From the NCBI RefSeq assembly GCF_900187565.1, contig NZ_FYED01000017.1, positions 123,163 through 187,162 of the forward strand: a stretch of DNA of 64,000 bases, in the 5' to 3' direction. The position numbers and the translations under genes are program-made. The notes under the pieces were generated by a model. The model worked only from the letters and a program-made list of their open reading frames with translations, made no database searches and was not told where the DNA came from. This document shows, in pieces, positions 25,112-33,861 of this stretch. The DNA comes from Pseudomonas sp. Irchel 3A7 (GTDB lineage: Bacteria > Pseudomonadota > Gammaproteobacteria > Pseudomonadales > Pseudomonadaceae). The first letter of the stretch is position 1. Each line of letters opens with the position of its first letter.

Positions 25112-26032
25112 ATGCCCCTGCCGCTGATCTATCACGAAGACTACAGTCCCGAGTTCCCGGCGGATCATCGCTTTCCCATGGACAAGTTTCGCCTGCTGCG
25201 CGATCACCTGGTAGACAGCGGCCTGACCTGCGACGCCGACCTGCTGCGTCCGGAACTGTGCCCGTCGGAGATTCTCGCCCTCGCCCATGACCCTTCGTAT
25301 ATCGAGCGCTACATGGGTGGCGAACTTTCCCGCGAGGATCAACGGCGCCTGGGCCTGCCCTGGAGCGAAGCCCTGGCCCGGCGCACGGTGCGGGCGGTCG
25401 GCGGCTCCTTGCTGGCGGCCGAGCAGGCGCTGCAGCATGGCCTGGCCTGTCATCTGGCGGGCGGTACACACCACGCGCACTACGACCACCCGGCAGGTTT
25501 TTGCATCTTCAATGACTTGGCGGTGATCAGCCACTTCCTGCTGGAAAGTGGCCGGGTGAACCGGGTATTGATCTTCGATTGCGATGTCCACCAGGGCGAC
25601 GGCACCGCGCGCATCCTGCACAACACCCCGGAAGCAGTGACCGTTTCCCTGCATTGCGAGAAGAACTTTCCTGCACGCAAGGCCGAAAGTGACTGGGACA
25701 TCCCGTTGCCCAATGGCATGGGCGATGCCGATTACCTCAAGGTCGTCGACGATGCACTCAACTATCTGCTGCCGCTCTACCAACCGGATCTGGTGCTGTA
25801 CGACGCCGGAGTCGATGTGCACAAAGATGACGCGCTGGGCTACCTGAAACTGACCGACCAAGGCGTCGCCGCCCGCGATGAAAGCGTGATGCGCCATTGC
25901 CTGGGCCGGGATATTCCGGTGGTCGGAGTGATCGGCGGCGGCTACAGCAAGGACCGCAAGGCTCTGGCCCGCCGCCACGGCATTCTCCATCACAGCGCGG
26001 AGCGGGTCTGGCAGTCATCAGGTTGTCATTGA
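25112..26032 (+). CDS. Histone deacetylase/acetylpolyamine amidohydrolase family protein
   Basis: This 306-residue zinc deacetylase of the arginase/deacetylase fold has the paired histidines in GGTHHAHYD, metal ligands in FDCDVHQGDGTARI (Asp and His), the distal Asp in YDAGVDVHKDD, and GVIGGGYS. It matches the class IV-like bacterial HDAC group found across Pseudomonas. It probably removes acyl groups from small amines or proteins. ATG 25112 is the start where similarity begins; the longer frame reads back through the GNAT gene. Confidence 0.9.
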   Translation: MPLPLIYHEDYSPEFPADHRFPMDKFRLLRDHLVDSGLTCDADLLRPELCPSEILALAHDPSYIERYMGGELSREDQRRLGLPWSEALARRTVRAVGGSLLAAEQALQHGLACHLAGGTHHAHYDHPAGFCIFNDLAVISHFLLESGRVNRVLIFDCDVHQGDGTARILHNTPEAVTVSLHCEKNFPARKAESDWDIPLPNGMGDADYLKVVDDALNYLLPLYQPDLVLYDAGVDVHKDDALGYLKLTDQGVAARDESVMRHCLGRDIPVVGVIGGGYSKDRKALARRHGILHHSAERVWQSSGCH

Positions 26033-26098
26033 GTTGTGGATGCTTTACCCACAATGCCTGTGGAGCTGCCTGTGGATAACCTGAGCGAAAGGGACTAC

Positions 26099-26119
26099 AG
26101 CCCATAGTGACCATGGGCT
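26099..26119 (+). terminator. Possible terminator after the deacetylase gene
   Basis: A perfect 7-bp stem AGCCCAT/ATGGGCT with a 7-base loop lies 67 bases past the stop. A six-T run occurs 16 bases after the stem, further than ideal. Confidence 0.35.
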
Positions 26120-26167
26120 ACAGGGCGATGGTTGTTTTTTGACCAGCCCTCCCGACTCAATACATTC

Positions 26168-26258
26168 CTGTGGGCCGGGCTTGCCCGCGATGAGGTCGAC
26201 ACATTCAACATCTTTGTGGCCTGACAGTCCGCTATCGCGGGCAAGCCCGCTTCCACAG
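26168..26258. repeat. REPIN (REP pair), GCGGGC type with substitutions
   Basis: CTGTGGGCCGGGCTTGCCCG and the inverted copy ending CGCTTCCACAG show base changes relative to the consensus, one in each arm. Confidence 0.85.
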
Positions 26259-26311
26259 AGATCGTGTACTGCTAGAATGCGCGGCTATTCCGCCACACCG
26301 CAGCTTTCATC

Positions 26312-27553
26312 ATGACTCAGCCATCGACCGCCTCCCCTCCTCACGTCGCCATCATCGGCGGCGGCCCCGCCGGTCTGATGGCGGCTGAAGTGTTGAGCCA
26401 GGCCGGGATCAAGGTCGACCTGTACGACGGCATGCCTTCGGTGGGGCGCAAATTCCTCCTGGCCGGTGTCGGCGGCATGAATATCACTCACTCCGAAGCC
26501 TACCCGGCGTTCCTCTCGCGCTACGCCGAACGTGCCCCCCAGATTGCGCCGTTGCTGCGGGGTTTCGGGGTCGATGCGCTATGTCAGTGGATTCATGATC
26601 TGGGCATCGAGACCTTTGTCGGCAGCTCCGGCCGGGTGTTTCCAACCGACATGAAAGCCGCGCCACTGCTGCGCGCCTGGCTCAAGCGCCTGCGCGACAG
26701 CGGTGTAGTTATCCACACCCGTCACCGTTGGCTGGGTTGGGATGAACTCGGCGCCTTGCGTATCGACAGCCCCGATGGCGAGAAAACCGTTCAAACAGAC
26801 GCCACCCTGCTCGCCCTCGGTGGCGGCAGTTGGGCACGCCTGGGCTCGGATGGTGCGTGGATGCTGCCACTGGAGCAGCGCGGCGTAGGACTGGCGCCGT
26901 TGCAACCGAGTAATTGCGGCTTCGAGGTGCAGGCCTGGAGCGAATTGATGGTCAGCAAATTCGCCGGCGCACCGTTGAAAAACATCGCCATCGGTTTGAA
27001 CGACGACACTCCACGATTGGGTGAATGTGTGATCACCGCCACCGGCATAGAAGGCAGTCTGATTTACGCCCTGTCGGCACCGATTCGCGAAGCCATAAAC
27101 CTGCACGGCTGCGCGACCCTCCATATCGATCTGTTGCCGGGCCGGCCTGTGGATAAAGTCCAGGCCGCGCTCAGCAAACCGCGCGGCTCACGCTCGATGG
27201 CCAAGCATCTGCACAGTCAACTCGGAATCGACGGCGTGAAGGCCGCCCTATTGCGAGAGCTGACATCTGCCGAAACCTTTGCAGACATGACGTTACTGGC
27301 CATTGCGATCAAGGCATTGCCTCTGACCCTGGTGAAAACCCGTCCATTGGACGAAGCGATCAGCAGTGCTGGCGGCGTGATGTTCGAATCGATGGATGAA
27401 CGCTTGATGCTCAAGCCATTGCCCGGCGTGTTCTGCGCAGGGGAAATGCTCGATTGGGAAGCGCCGACGGGGGGCTATCTGCTGACCGCGTGTTTCGCCA
27501 GTGGGCGGGCGGCGGGGTTGGGAATTGTCGAGTGGTTGCAGCGCAAAGGCTGA
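26312..27553 (+). CDS. HI0933/YhiN-family NAD(P)/FAD-dependent oxidoreductase
   Basis: This 413-residue flavoprotein has the dinucleotide fold HVAIIGGGPAGLMAAEVLSQ (GxGxxG at 15-20), the family motif GRKFLLAGVGGMNITHS near 45-61, and the C-terminal FAD contact CAGEMLDWEAPTGGYLLTACFASG. The family (HI0933-like, TIGR03862-type subgroup) is widespread and its physiological reaction is not settled. The gene stands alone between two REPINs. Confidence 0.9.
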   Translation: MTQPSTASPPHVAIIGGGPAGLMAAEVLSQAGIKVDLYDGMPSVGRKFLLAGVGGMNITHSEAYPAFLSRYAERAPQIAPLLRGFGVDALCQWIHDLGIETFVGSSGRVFPTDMKAAPLLRAWLKRLRDSGVVIHTRHRWLGWDELGALRIDSPDGEKTVQTDATLLALGGGSWARLGSDGAWMLPLEQRGVGLAPLQPSNCGFEVQAWSELMVSKFAGAPLKNIAIGLNDDTPRLGECVITATGIEGSLIYALSAPIREAINLHGCATLHIDLLPGRPVDKVQAALSKPRGSRSMAKHLHSQLGIDGVKAALLRELTSAETFADMTLLAIAIKALPLTLVKTRPLDEAISSAGGVMFESMDERLMLKPLPGVFCAGEMLDWEAPTGGYLLTACFASGRAAGLGIVEWLQRKG

Positions 27554-27569
27554 AGACCGCGGCGCGCCC

Positions 27570-27668
27570 TTCGCGAGCAGGCTCGCTCCCACATTTTAAT
27601 CTTTGGTGCTCACAAATTGTGTGTTCACCGAAGGTCCACTGTGGGAGCGAGCCTGCTCGCGAAAGCGG
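27570..27668. repeat. REPIN in reversed arm order
   Basis: TTCGCGAGCAGGCTCGCTCC on the left and the inverted copy ending GCTCGCGAAAGCGG on the right: the pair points outward compared with most REPINs here. It lies between convergent genes. Confidence 0.9.
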
Positions 27669-27689
27669 CCTAACAGACGCCGCAGATTA

Positions 27690-29027
27690 TCAAGGCTTGC
27701 GCTTGCGCGGCCCGGTATTGAACACCGGCACTTTCCGCACAGGCTTGACCGACGGCTCCGGTGGCGAAGCCTCACCGCTATCCACCCACTTGCCCAGATT
27801 GCGTTTACCGCCACCACCGGAAGCCTTTGGCTTCTTCGGTTTTTTCGGCTTCTTGATCACCTGACCACTGGCATCGGTATCCGGCACGCGGTGCTCGGGC
27901 TCGAAGTCCGGCTCGTTCTGACGCTTCAAGGTCTGACGGGTCAGCATCTCGATAGCCGACAGCAGATTCACTTCATCGGCACACACCAGAGAAATCGCCT
28001 CGCCGGTGGATCCCGCACGACCGGTACGGCCGATCCGGTGAATGTAGTCCTCGGCCACGATCGGCAAGTCGAAATTGACCACCAGCGGCAAGTCTTCGAT
28101 ATCCAGGCCACGGGCCGCAACGTCGGTGGCGACCAGGATCTGTACTTCGCTGAGTTTGAAGCGGTCCAGCGCACTCTGACGAGTCGCCTGGGGTTTGTCG
28201 CCGTGGATGCCGTCGGCATTGATGCCCAGGCCCTGGAGTTTTTCCACCAGCGCGTCCACGCCGTTGCGGGTCTTGGCGAACACCAGCACCTGCTTCCACT
28301 TGCCCTTGCGCATCAAGTGCACAAACAGCTCCGGCTTGCGCTTCTTGTCCACCGTCACCACCCACTGCTTGACGGTGTTGGCCGCCACGTTGCGTGGGCT
28401 GACTTCGATGCTCAGCGGATCGTTGAGCATTTGCCCGGCCAACAGGCGAATGTCGTCGGAGAAGGTCGCGGAGAACAACAGGGTCTGACGTTTCTTCGGC
28501 AGCGCCTTGTAGATGTTCGCCAGTTCTTCGGAAAAACCCAGATCGAGCATGCGGTCGGCTTCGTCCAGTACCAGGGTTTGCAACTGGTTGAACTTCAGCG
28601 CGTTCTGGCGGAACAGGTCGAGCAATCGGCCCGGCGTGGCGACCAACAGATCGACGCCACTGCGCAGCTTCATCATTTGCGGGTTGATGCTGACGCCGCC
28701 GTACACCGCATAGGTGCGCAATGGCAGGTTCTCGGCGTACTGGCGCACGGCTTCGTGAACCTGCTCGGCCAGTTCGCGGGTCGGCACCAGGATCAGCGCG
28801 CGAACCGAGTTGGCGCTGACTTTCGGCCCTTCCATGGCCAGCAATTGCAGGAGTGGCAAGGCGAAACCGGCGGTCTTGCCGGTGCCGGTCTGGGCCGCGG
28901 CCATCAGGTCGCGACCGGCCAGCACCGCCGGAATGGCTTGCGCCTGAACCGGCGTCGGAGTCTGGTAGCCGAGCTTCTCAAGAGAGCGCAACAAGGGGTC
29001 GATCAGGCCAAGGGTGGCGAAAGTCAT
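27690..29027 (-). CDS. rhlE: DEAD-box RNA helicase RhlE
   Basis: This 445-residue ATP-dependent RNA helicase has motifs in order: Q motif (TPTPVQAQAIP), AQTGTGKT (Walker A), PTRELAEQ, TPGR, DEAD (VLDEADRML), SAT, and in domain 2 VATDVAARGLDIE and HRIGRTGRAG. The C-terminal tail is basic and repetitive (KKPKKPKKPK, glycine run), typical of RhlE proteins that act on ribosome assembly and RNA turnover, including at low temperature. ATG 29027 is chosen because similarity (MTFATLGL) begins there. Confidence 0.93.
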   Translation of the reverse strand: MTFATLGLIDPLLRSLEKLGYQTPTPVQAQAIPAVLAGRDLMAAAQTGTGKTAGFALPLLQLLAMEGPKVSANSVRALILVPTRELAEQVHEAVRQYAENLPLRTYAVYGGVSINPQMMKLRSGVDLLVATPGRLLDLFRQNALKFNQLQTLVLDEADRMLDLGFSEELANIYKALPKKRQTLLFSATFSDDIRLLAGQMLNDPLSIEVSPRNVAANTVKQWVVTVDKKRKPELFVHLMRKGKWKQVLVFAKTRNGVDALVEKLQGLGINADGIHGDKPQATRQSALDRFKLSEVQILVATDVAARGLDIEDLPLVVNFDLPIVAEDYIHRIGRTGRAGSTGEAISLVCADEVNLLSAIEMLTRQTLKRQNEPDFEPEHRVPDTDASGQVIKKPKKPKKPKASGGGGKRNLGKWVDSGEASPPEPSVKPVRKVPVFNTGPRKRKP

Positions 29028-29093
29028 GGAAGTACCGTAGGAAAATTCAGCGCGAGTTGTGCAAAACAAGAGTGCAATGGCGCGCAGTTTACC

Positions 29094-30035
29094 CTAATTC
29101 ACACGGGATTCTGTCGGCACCACCGTCGGCACGACCTTCGCCACAGGCTGATGTGGTGTCCTTCGCCACTGCGGCAGGCCAATCAGCACCACCGCGCTGA
29201 TGATCACCAGCATCGCCAGTGCTTCCTCGATACCGATCGTCTCACCGACAAACACGATCCCCAGCAACACCGCCACGGCAGGGTTGACGTAGGCATAACT
29301 GGTGGCCGCCGCCGGACGTACGTGTTTCAACAGGTACATGTAAGCGTTGAAGGCGATGATCGAACCGAACACGGTCAGGTACGCCAGCGCGGCCCAGCCT
29401 TCGATCGGCGGCATCTTTTCCAGATGCTCGCCGCTGACCGCACTACCGATCAGCAACACCACGCCACCCACCAACATTTCCACGGCACTGGCCATTGCAC
29501 CCTCAGGCAACGGCAAGTGTTTGCTCCACACCGAGCCGAAGGCCCAGGTGGCCGCGGCAAAAATCAGCAAGGCGGCGCCCAACGGGCTCGATTGCAGGTT
29601 GGAGCCCAGGTTGAGCATGACGATGCCGATCATTCCCAGCGCGACGCCAGCCCATTCGAGACGGGTATTGCGCGCGCCCCAGAAATAGCCACAGAGCAAG
29701 GTAAACAGCGGCACCGTCGCCACCGCCAGCGCGGCCACGCCGGAAGCGACGCCGGTGTGCTCGGCCACGCTGACCGCGCCGTTGCCGCATGCCAGCAGCA
29801 ATACCCCGATGATCCCGGCGGCTTTCCATTGCGCCCAAGTCGGCGCCGGCGCCCCGCGCCAGCGCAGGAAGGCATACATCAAGGTGCCGGCGATGACGAA
29901 GCGGATGCCCGCGAGCAACAAGGGCGGCCAGTACTCCACACCGATACGGATCACCAGATAAGTCGAGCCCCAAATCACGTACAAGGCGAAAAAGGCAGCG
30001 ATCAACGGTAAGGGAAAGCGACGTAGGCCGGACAT
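29094..30035 (-). CDS. DMT-family (EamA) transporter, YedA type
   Basis: This 313-residue protein has ten membrane helices and two EamA repeats, beginning with the diagnostic FFALYVIWGSTYLVIRIGVEYWPP. It resembles YedA-like exporters in the drug/metabolite superfamily. It is divergent from the Lrp-type gene at 30202, and Lrp/AsnC proteins commonly regulate adjacent amino-acid exporters, so an amino acid or related metabolite is a reasonable but unproven substrate. Confidence 0.88.
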   Translation of the reverse strand: MSGLRRFPLPLIAAFFALYVIWGSTYLVIRIGVEYWPPLLLAGIRFVIAGTLMYAFLRWRGAPAPTWAQWKAAGIIGVLLLACGNGAVSVAEHTGVASGVAALAVATVPLFTLLCGYFWGARNTRLEWAGVALGMIGIVMLNLGSNLQSSPLGAALLIFAAATWAFGSVWSKHLPLPEGAMASAVEMLVGGVVLLIGSAVSGEHLEKMPPIEGWAALAYLTVFGSIIAFNAYMYLLKHVRPAAATSYAYVNPAVAVLLGIVFVGETIGIEEALAMLVIISAVVLIGLPQWRRTPHQPVAKVVPTVVPTESRVN

Positions 30036-30201
30036 GATGGGCAGCTCACAGGCAGAACAGGTGAACGGCTATTCTAGAAAGGCTGGCGCTGGAAAATAAG
30101 TTACAAAACCTGTTTAAAGCGCCAGTACACTTTTCAAAACACGGAGTTCAAGGCTATAAACCGTGCTTTCGAAAGTCCGTCATTTTTCAGGAGTCAGCAC
30201 G

Positions 30202-30660
30202 ATGGATAAGTACGACCGCATGCTCCTCAGCGCCCTGCTGGAAAACGGTCGCGCGTCCTACGCCGACCTGGCGCGCAAGGTCAACCTGTCGGCCCCCGCC
30301 GTGGCCGAGCGCGTGGCCAAACTCGAAGCCAGCGGCGTCATCACCGGTTACCAGGCGAAAGTCGATATGTCCAAGGTCGGCCTGCCGATCCGGTGCGTCA
30401 TCGAACTGCGCCTGAACCAGCACGGCAACCAGAAAGCCTATGACGACCTGATCCAAATCCCACAACTCACCGAATGCCACCGGGTGACCGGCGACCCGTG
30501 CGTGATCATGCAAGCGGCGGTGGGCTCGATGCCGGAGCTGGAAGAGTTGATTAACCGGGTTGCCCAATTCGGGTTCAGCAAGACGTCGATTGTGTTGTCG
30601 AGCGCGATAGAAAAGCGCGTGCCGTTGGGGCAACTGGAAGGGAATGGCAAGGCGATTTGA
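30202..30660 (+). CDS. Lrp/AsnC-family transcriptional regulator
   Basis: This 152-residue regulator has a helix-turn-helix at about 5-60 (ALLENGRASYADLARKVNLS) and a C-terminal RAM ligand domain with GDPCVIMQAAV. ATG 30202 follows AGGAG by 8 bases, which decides it over the upstream in-frame codon at 30163. It is divergent from the YedA-type exporter, its most likely target. The ligand is probably an amino acid, by family. Confidence 0.9.
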   Translation: MDKYDRMLLSALLENGRASYADLARKVNLSAPAVAERVAKLEASGVITGYQAKVDMSKVGLPIRCVIELRLNQHGNQKAYDDLIQIPQLTECHRVTGDPCVIMQAAVGSMPELEELINRVAQFGFSKTSIVLSSAIEKRVPLGQLEGNGKAI

Positions 30661-30677
30661 TGTTTGCAGGTGATCCC

Positions 30678-30768
30678 CTGTGGGAGCGAGCCTGCTCGCG
30701 AAAGCGGAGTGTCAGTCGACATCAATGTTGAATGATCAATTTCTTTCGCGAGCAGGCTCGCTCCCACA
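30678..30768. repeat. REPIN (REP pair)
   Basis: CTGTGGGAGCGAGCCTGCTC and its inverted copy flank a spacer containing ATCAATGTTGAATGATCAA, shared with the copies at 34968 and 37010. Confidence 0.92.
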
Positions 30769-30780
30769 AGGAACCTACGG

Positions 30781-31392
30781 TCAGAACCCGCGATAACGCT
30801 TGAGATGTTCGCCCACCTTCGCCGCCGGCACTTTCTGCAACTTGCACAGCAGATCATGGGACAGCTCGCGAAGGCCATGCTTCTGGCGCAACTCTTCAGC
30901 CAGGTGCGCCGTCAGGTTGGCGGCCATTTCCGCATCGGCCATTGCCCGGTGGGCCTTGCCGGTGTGGGGCAGGTTGGCGAAGGTCGTAAGGGTGCCGAGT
31001 TTGTGGTTCGGTGCGGCGGGCATCAGGCGACGGGCCAGTAGCAGCGAACAGGCGAAGTTCTGCAGGCGGGTGCGTTTGATCCGCCCCAGCTCGAAGTCCC
31101 AGAACTTCTGGTCGAACGCGGCGTTGTGCGCCAGCAAAGGCGTGGTGCCGACGAATTCGTTGACCTCGTTCATCACCTGCTCCGCCGAGGGCGCAGTGCG
31201 CAGCATGGCGTTACTGATGCCGGTGAGTTGCTCGATGAATGCCGGGACGCGTACACCTGCGTTCATCAGGCTCTGGTAACGCTCGACGATGCGCCCCTGT
31301 TCAAGGATCACCACGGCGATTTCCGTGGCCCGGCAGTTGCTGCTCGGGGAGATCCCGGTGGTTTCAAAGTCGATGACTGCAATGCGTTCCAA
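30781..31392 (-). CDS. DnaQ-like 3'-5' exonuclease (DEDDh)
   Basis: This 203-residue protein has all DEDDh motifs: VIDFETTGIS (Exo I, Asp and Glu near 8-10), LLAHNAAFDQKF (Exo II) and HRAMADAEMAA (Exo III, His and Asp). It is an RNase T/DNA polymerase III epsilon-type exonuclease without a polymerase-binding tail. It follows the NYN-domain gene by 22 bases in the same direction as its probable operon partner, suggesting a nucleic-acid-processing pair. The substrate is unknown. Confidence 0.9.
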   Translation of the reverse strand: MERIAVIDFETTGISPSSNCRATEIAVVILEQGRIVERYQSLMNAGVRVPAFIEQLTGISNAMLRTAPSAEQVMNEVNEFVGTTPLLAHNAAFDQKFWDFELGRIKRTRLQNFACSLLLARRLMPAAPNHKLGTLTTFANLPHTGKAHRAMADAEMAANLTAHLAEELRQKHGLRELSHDLLCKLQKVPAAKVGEHLKRYRGF

Positions 31393-31414
31393 ACCTGTTT
31401 CAACTCCGTAAAAA

Positions 31415-31894
31415 TCAATTCTTGAGCAGCAAGGCGCCTTCGATCGGCACGTAGCGGCTGGCGGCGCGGATCAGCGAGTTGGCGGTCAGGCCCGGCACGC
31501 CATAGGCTACCGCCTGAATGCCGTGCTTGCTGATGATGCGTTCCAGCAGCATGTCGAAATCTCCGTCGCCGGAGGCCAATACCACTTCGTCGACATGGTC
31601 CGCCGCATCCATGATGTCCAGGGTGATACCCACGTCCCAGTCGCCCTTGGCCGAGCCATCGCTGCGCTGGATGTAGGGCTTGAGCTTCACGGTGAAGCCG
31701 AGGTTGCGCAGGATCTGCTGGAACTGCTGCTGTTTGCTGTCGCCACGATCGATGGCGTAGGCATAGGCCTCGACGATCTGCCCCTGCTTGCTGATTTCAG
31801 CCCACAGCGCGGCATAGTTGAAGTGGCAACCGTAGGCCTGACGCACGGTGTAATAGAGGTTCTGGACATCGGCGAACACAGCGATTTTCTTCAC
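31415..31894 (-). CDS. NYN-domain (LabA/DUF88-type) putative nuclease
   Basis: This 159-residue PIN-like NYN domain protein has acidic residues in IAVFADVQNLYY (first Asp), KGDWDVGITLDIMDA and VLASGDGDFDMLLE, the expected metal-binding set. The protein family gives a GTG start at 31894 preceded by AAGGGGA. The much longer frame upstream passes through a REP-like repeat and is not coding. It is adjacent and co-directional with the DnaQ-like exonuclease. By family it is an RNA-processing or degrading enzyme. Confidence 0.88.
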   Translation of the reverse strand: MKKIAVFADVQNLYYTVRQAYGCHFNYAALWAEISKQGQIVEAYAYAIDRGDSKQQQFQQILRNLGFTVKLKPYIQRSDGSAKGDWDVGITLDIMDAADHVDEVVLASGDGDFDMLLERIISKHGIQAVAYGVPGLTANSLIRAASRYVPIEGALLLKN

Positions 31895-32040
31895 CGCAAC
31901 ATCCCCTTGGTGCGCAGACAGGATCAGGCCCCTGGCCCGAAAGTCGCCCAGTATGCCAGTCCGAAGGAGGGTTCCGCGAAAAATCGGCCGTAGGCACCTG
32001 GCAACCTCGGACGAATGGCAGCCCTGCGAGATGACAACCT

Positions 32041-32159
32041 GTGGCGAGCGAGCTTGCTCGCGTTGGGTCGCGAAGCGGCCCCGCTCTCTGCTTCGAAAGA
32101 AGGGGGCTGCTGCGCAGCCCAACGGAACGGTGCGGCGATCCGACAAGCTCCCTCGCCAC
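32041..32159. repeat. REP-like mosaic inverted repeat
   Basis: The left arm GTGGCGAGCGAGCTTGCTCG is of one REP type and the right arm (CAAGCTCCCTCGCCAC) of another, with an internal GGGCTGCTGCGCAGCCC palindrome. Together with the copy at 14017 it forms a separate family from the main REPINs. The remaining 31895-32171 gap shows nothing else. Confidence 0.7.
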
Positions 32160-32171
32160 GGGTTCGCGGAA

Positions 32172-32942
32172 TCAGACGAAGGAATCGTCGTCGCCACCAA
32201 AGAACGATGAATTGTCATCGCTGTAGTCGGCGTCGGTAAAACCGCCCTGATCATTGCCGTAGGAATCGTTACCGGCCATGCGCTGATCGTCGCCCCAGCC
32301 ATTGTTACTTTGGTCGTTGACCTGGGCCGGCTCGTCCTTGATGACTTCGACGACTTCCTGCGGTTGCTGATTGTGATGGAACAGGCTGCTGATGCCTTGT
32401 GCCAGCATCACGCCACCCGCCACCCCGGCCGCGGTTTTCAGCGCGCCGCCGAGGAAGCTGCTGCCTGCTGCAGGCATCTGTTGTTGTGGCGCGTAGTTCT
32501 GTTGCGGCGAGGCACCGAAATTCTGCTGCGGCGGCTGCGAATTGAATGAGGACCGCCCCGGCTCTTGCCAGCCGCCACCGTTCGACACTGGCGCACTTCG
32601 GTTTGGCGCAGGCTGTGGATCACGGGTGCCACTGCCGAAAATGCTCGACAGAAAACCTCCGCTGCTCGGCGCCGGAGTCGCTGTCTGCGCCTTCGCCTGT
32701 TGCAGGTCAGCCTGCAATTGCTGAATTTGCGCGGTCAGTTGTCGGTTCTGTTCATCGAGGCTTTTGATCGCCGCCTCTTGCACCAGGATCGCCTGGGTCA
32801 TGACATAACCTGCCGCGGGCTGGCGAGTCAGGTGTTCCTTGATCCGCGCCTCGGCCTGGGCATCGCGCGGGGCTGAGTCCGCTTCGGCCTGTTGCAGCCG
32901 GGAAAACAGTCCATCGATCAGGGTTTGTTCTTCGTTGTTCAT
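32172..32942 (-). CDS. DUF2076 domain protein
   Basis: This 256-residue protein has the DUF2076 N-terminal helix (MNNEEQTLIDGLFSRLQQAE), a coiled-coil-like region at about 60-85 (LDEQNRQLTAQIQQLQADLQ), a Gln/Pro/Asn-rich linker, one glycine/alanine-rich hydrophobic helix (FLGGALKTAAGVAGGVMLAQ, about 165-184) and a strongly acidic tail ending in Asp, Ser and Phe. The family is probably periplasmic or membrane-associated with no established function. It stands alone. Confidence 0.88.
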   Translation of the reverse strand: MNNEEQTLIDGLFSRLQQAEADSAPRDAQAEARIKEHLTRQPAAGYVMTQAILVQEAAIKSLDEQNRQLTAQIQQLQADLQQAKAQTATPAPSSGGFLSSIFGSGTRDPQPAPNRSAPVSNGGGWQEPGRSSFNSQPPQQNFGASPQQNYAPQQQMPAAGSSFLGGALKTAAGVAGGVMLAQGISSLFHHNQQPQEVVEVIKDEPAQVNDQSNNGWGDDQRMAGNDSYGNDQGGFTDADYSDDNSSFFGGDDDSFV

Positions 32943-33120
32943 GGCGACCTCGTAGATTGCCGGGGAAATCGTTGCCCTTTCCCACTCAGGATAAGGTGCC
33001 CGACCTTAATGGAGACTGAAACAAGTTGTTTCAATGACCTTTACCGAACGTTTACGTTTGCGCCCTCCTCCACTTCATCGGTTAAAGTGAGCCACTGCTT
33101 TCAACCTGCGATACCGACTG

Positions 33121-33795
33121 ATGAATCCGTTCGATGTACTGCGTGACTCCCTGTATTTCTTCAAACGCAATCTGGGCCAGATCGTGCGGCTGTGCCTGCC
33201 GCTGGTGATCGTCGAAGCCCTGTTGCAACAAGTGGTCGACCGCTCCACCGAGCCGGACAGTTTCCCCGGCATCAGTGTGATGGTCGGCCTGCTGGTTTAT
33301 CCGCTGTACACCGCCGCATTGATCCTGTTTCTCGATGCCCGCAGCCGTGGCGAATCGCCAGGCAACCGCGAACTGCTGTCGCGATCCGCCTACCTGTGGC
33401 CGCGATTCGCCCTGCTGACCGCCCTCAACACCCTGCTGATTCTGCTGGGCTTGTCGCTGTACTTCCTGCCGGGCATCTGGCTGATGGTGACCCTGGCGTT
33501 CGGTGAGTACCTGCTGGTCTTGCGTGGCCTGGCGCCACTGGCGGCGATGAAGGAAAGCCTGCGCCTGACCCGCGGCCACTTCATGCGCATCCTGGTGTGC
33601 ATTCTGTGCGTGATGGCACCGTTGTGGCTGCTCAAGGGTGCGACGCTGGCGGTCTATCCCGAGCCGCAGAACCCGGTGATCTCGCTGCTGATCGACAGCG
33701 CCCACAGCTTCCTGCAACTGTTCACCAGCGTGGTCATCTTCCGTCTGTTCATGCTGATCAGCGAAGTGCCGGAAAAAATCGACGGGCCACTCTGA
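33121..33795 (+). CDS. YciC-family inner-membrane protein
   Basis: This 224-residue integral membrane protein of the YciC/DUF6159-like group has about five hydrophobic segments and starts MNPFDVLRDSLYFFKRNLGQI, the typical amphipathic opening. The conserved AMKESLRLTRGHFMRIL lies near 145-161. The function of the family is unknown. The next gene, a membrane-anchored endonuclease/phosphatase-like protein, follows after 66 bases in the same direction and is probably co-transcribed. Confidence 0.85.
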   Translation: MNPFDVLRDSLYFFKRNLGQIVRLCLPLVIVEALLQQVVDRSTEPDSFPGISVMVGLLVYPLYTAALILFLDARSRGESPGNRELLSRSAYLWPRFALLTALNTLLILLGLSLYFLPGIWLMVTLAFGEYLLVLRGLAPLAAMKESLRLTRGHFMRILVCILCVMAPLWLLKGATLAVYPEPQNPVISLLIDSAHSFLQLFTSVVIFRLFMLISEVPEKIDGPL

Positions 33796-33861
33796 CCTTG
33801 GGCGACCGACCGTCAGTCGGGTATGCTCGGGGTCAATTTCCGTAACGCTAAAAGCCGAGCC

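Noticed and set aside
26071..26079. TGTGGATAA, a DnaA-box-like sequence
   Set aside because: A single box without clustering, AT-rich unwinding region or replication genes; not an origin.
27603..30011. Open frame of about 800 codons on the plus strand
   Set aside because: It lies antisense to rhlE and a DMT gene, both with full family motifs; its His/Gln-rich translation is a typical shadow of G+C-rich codons.
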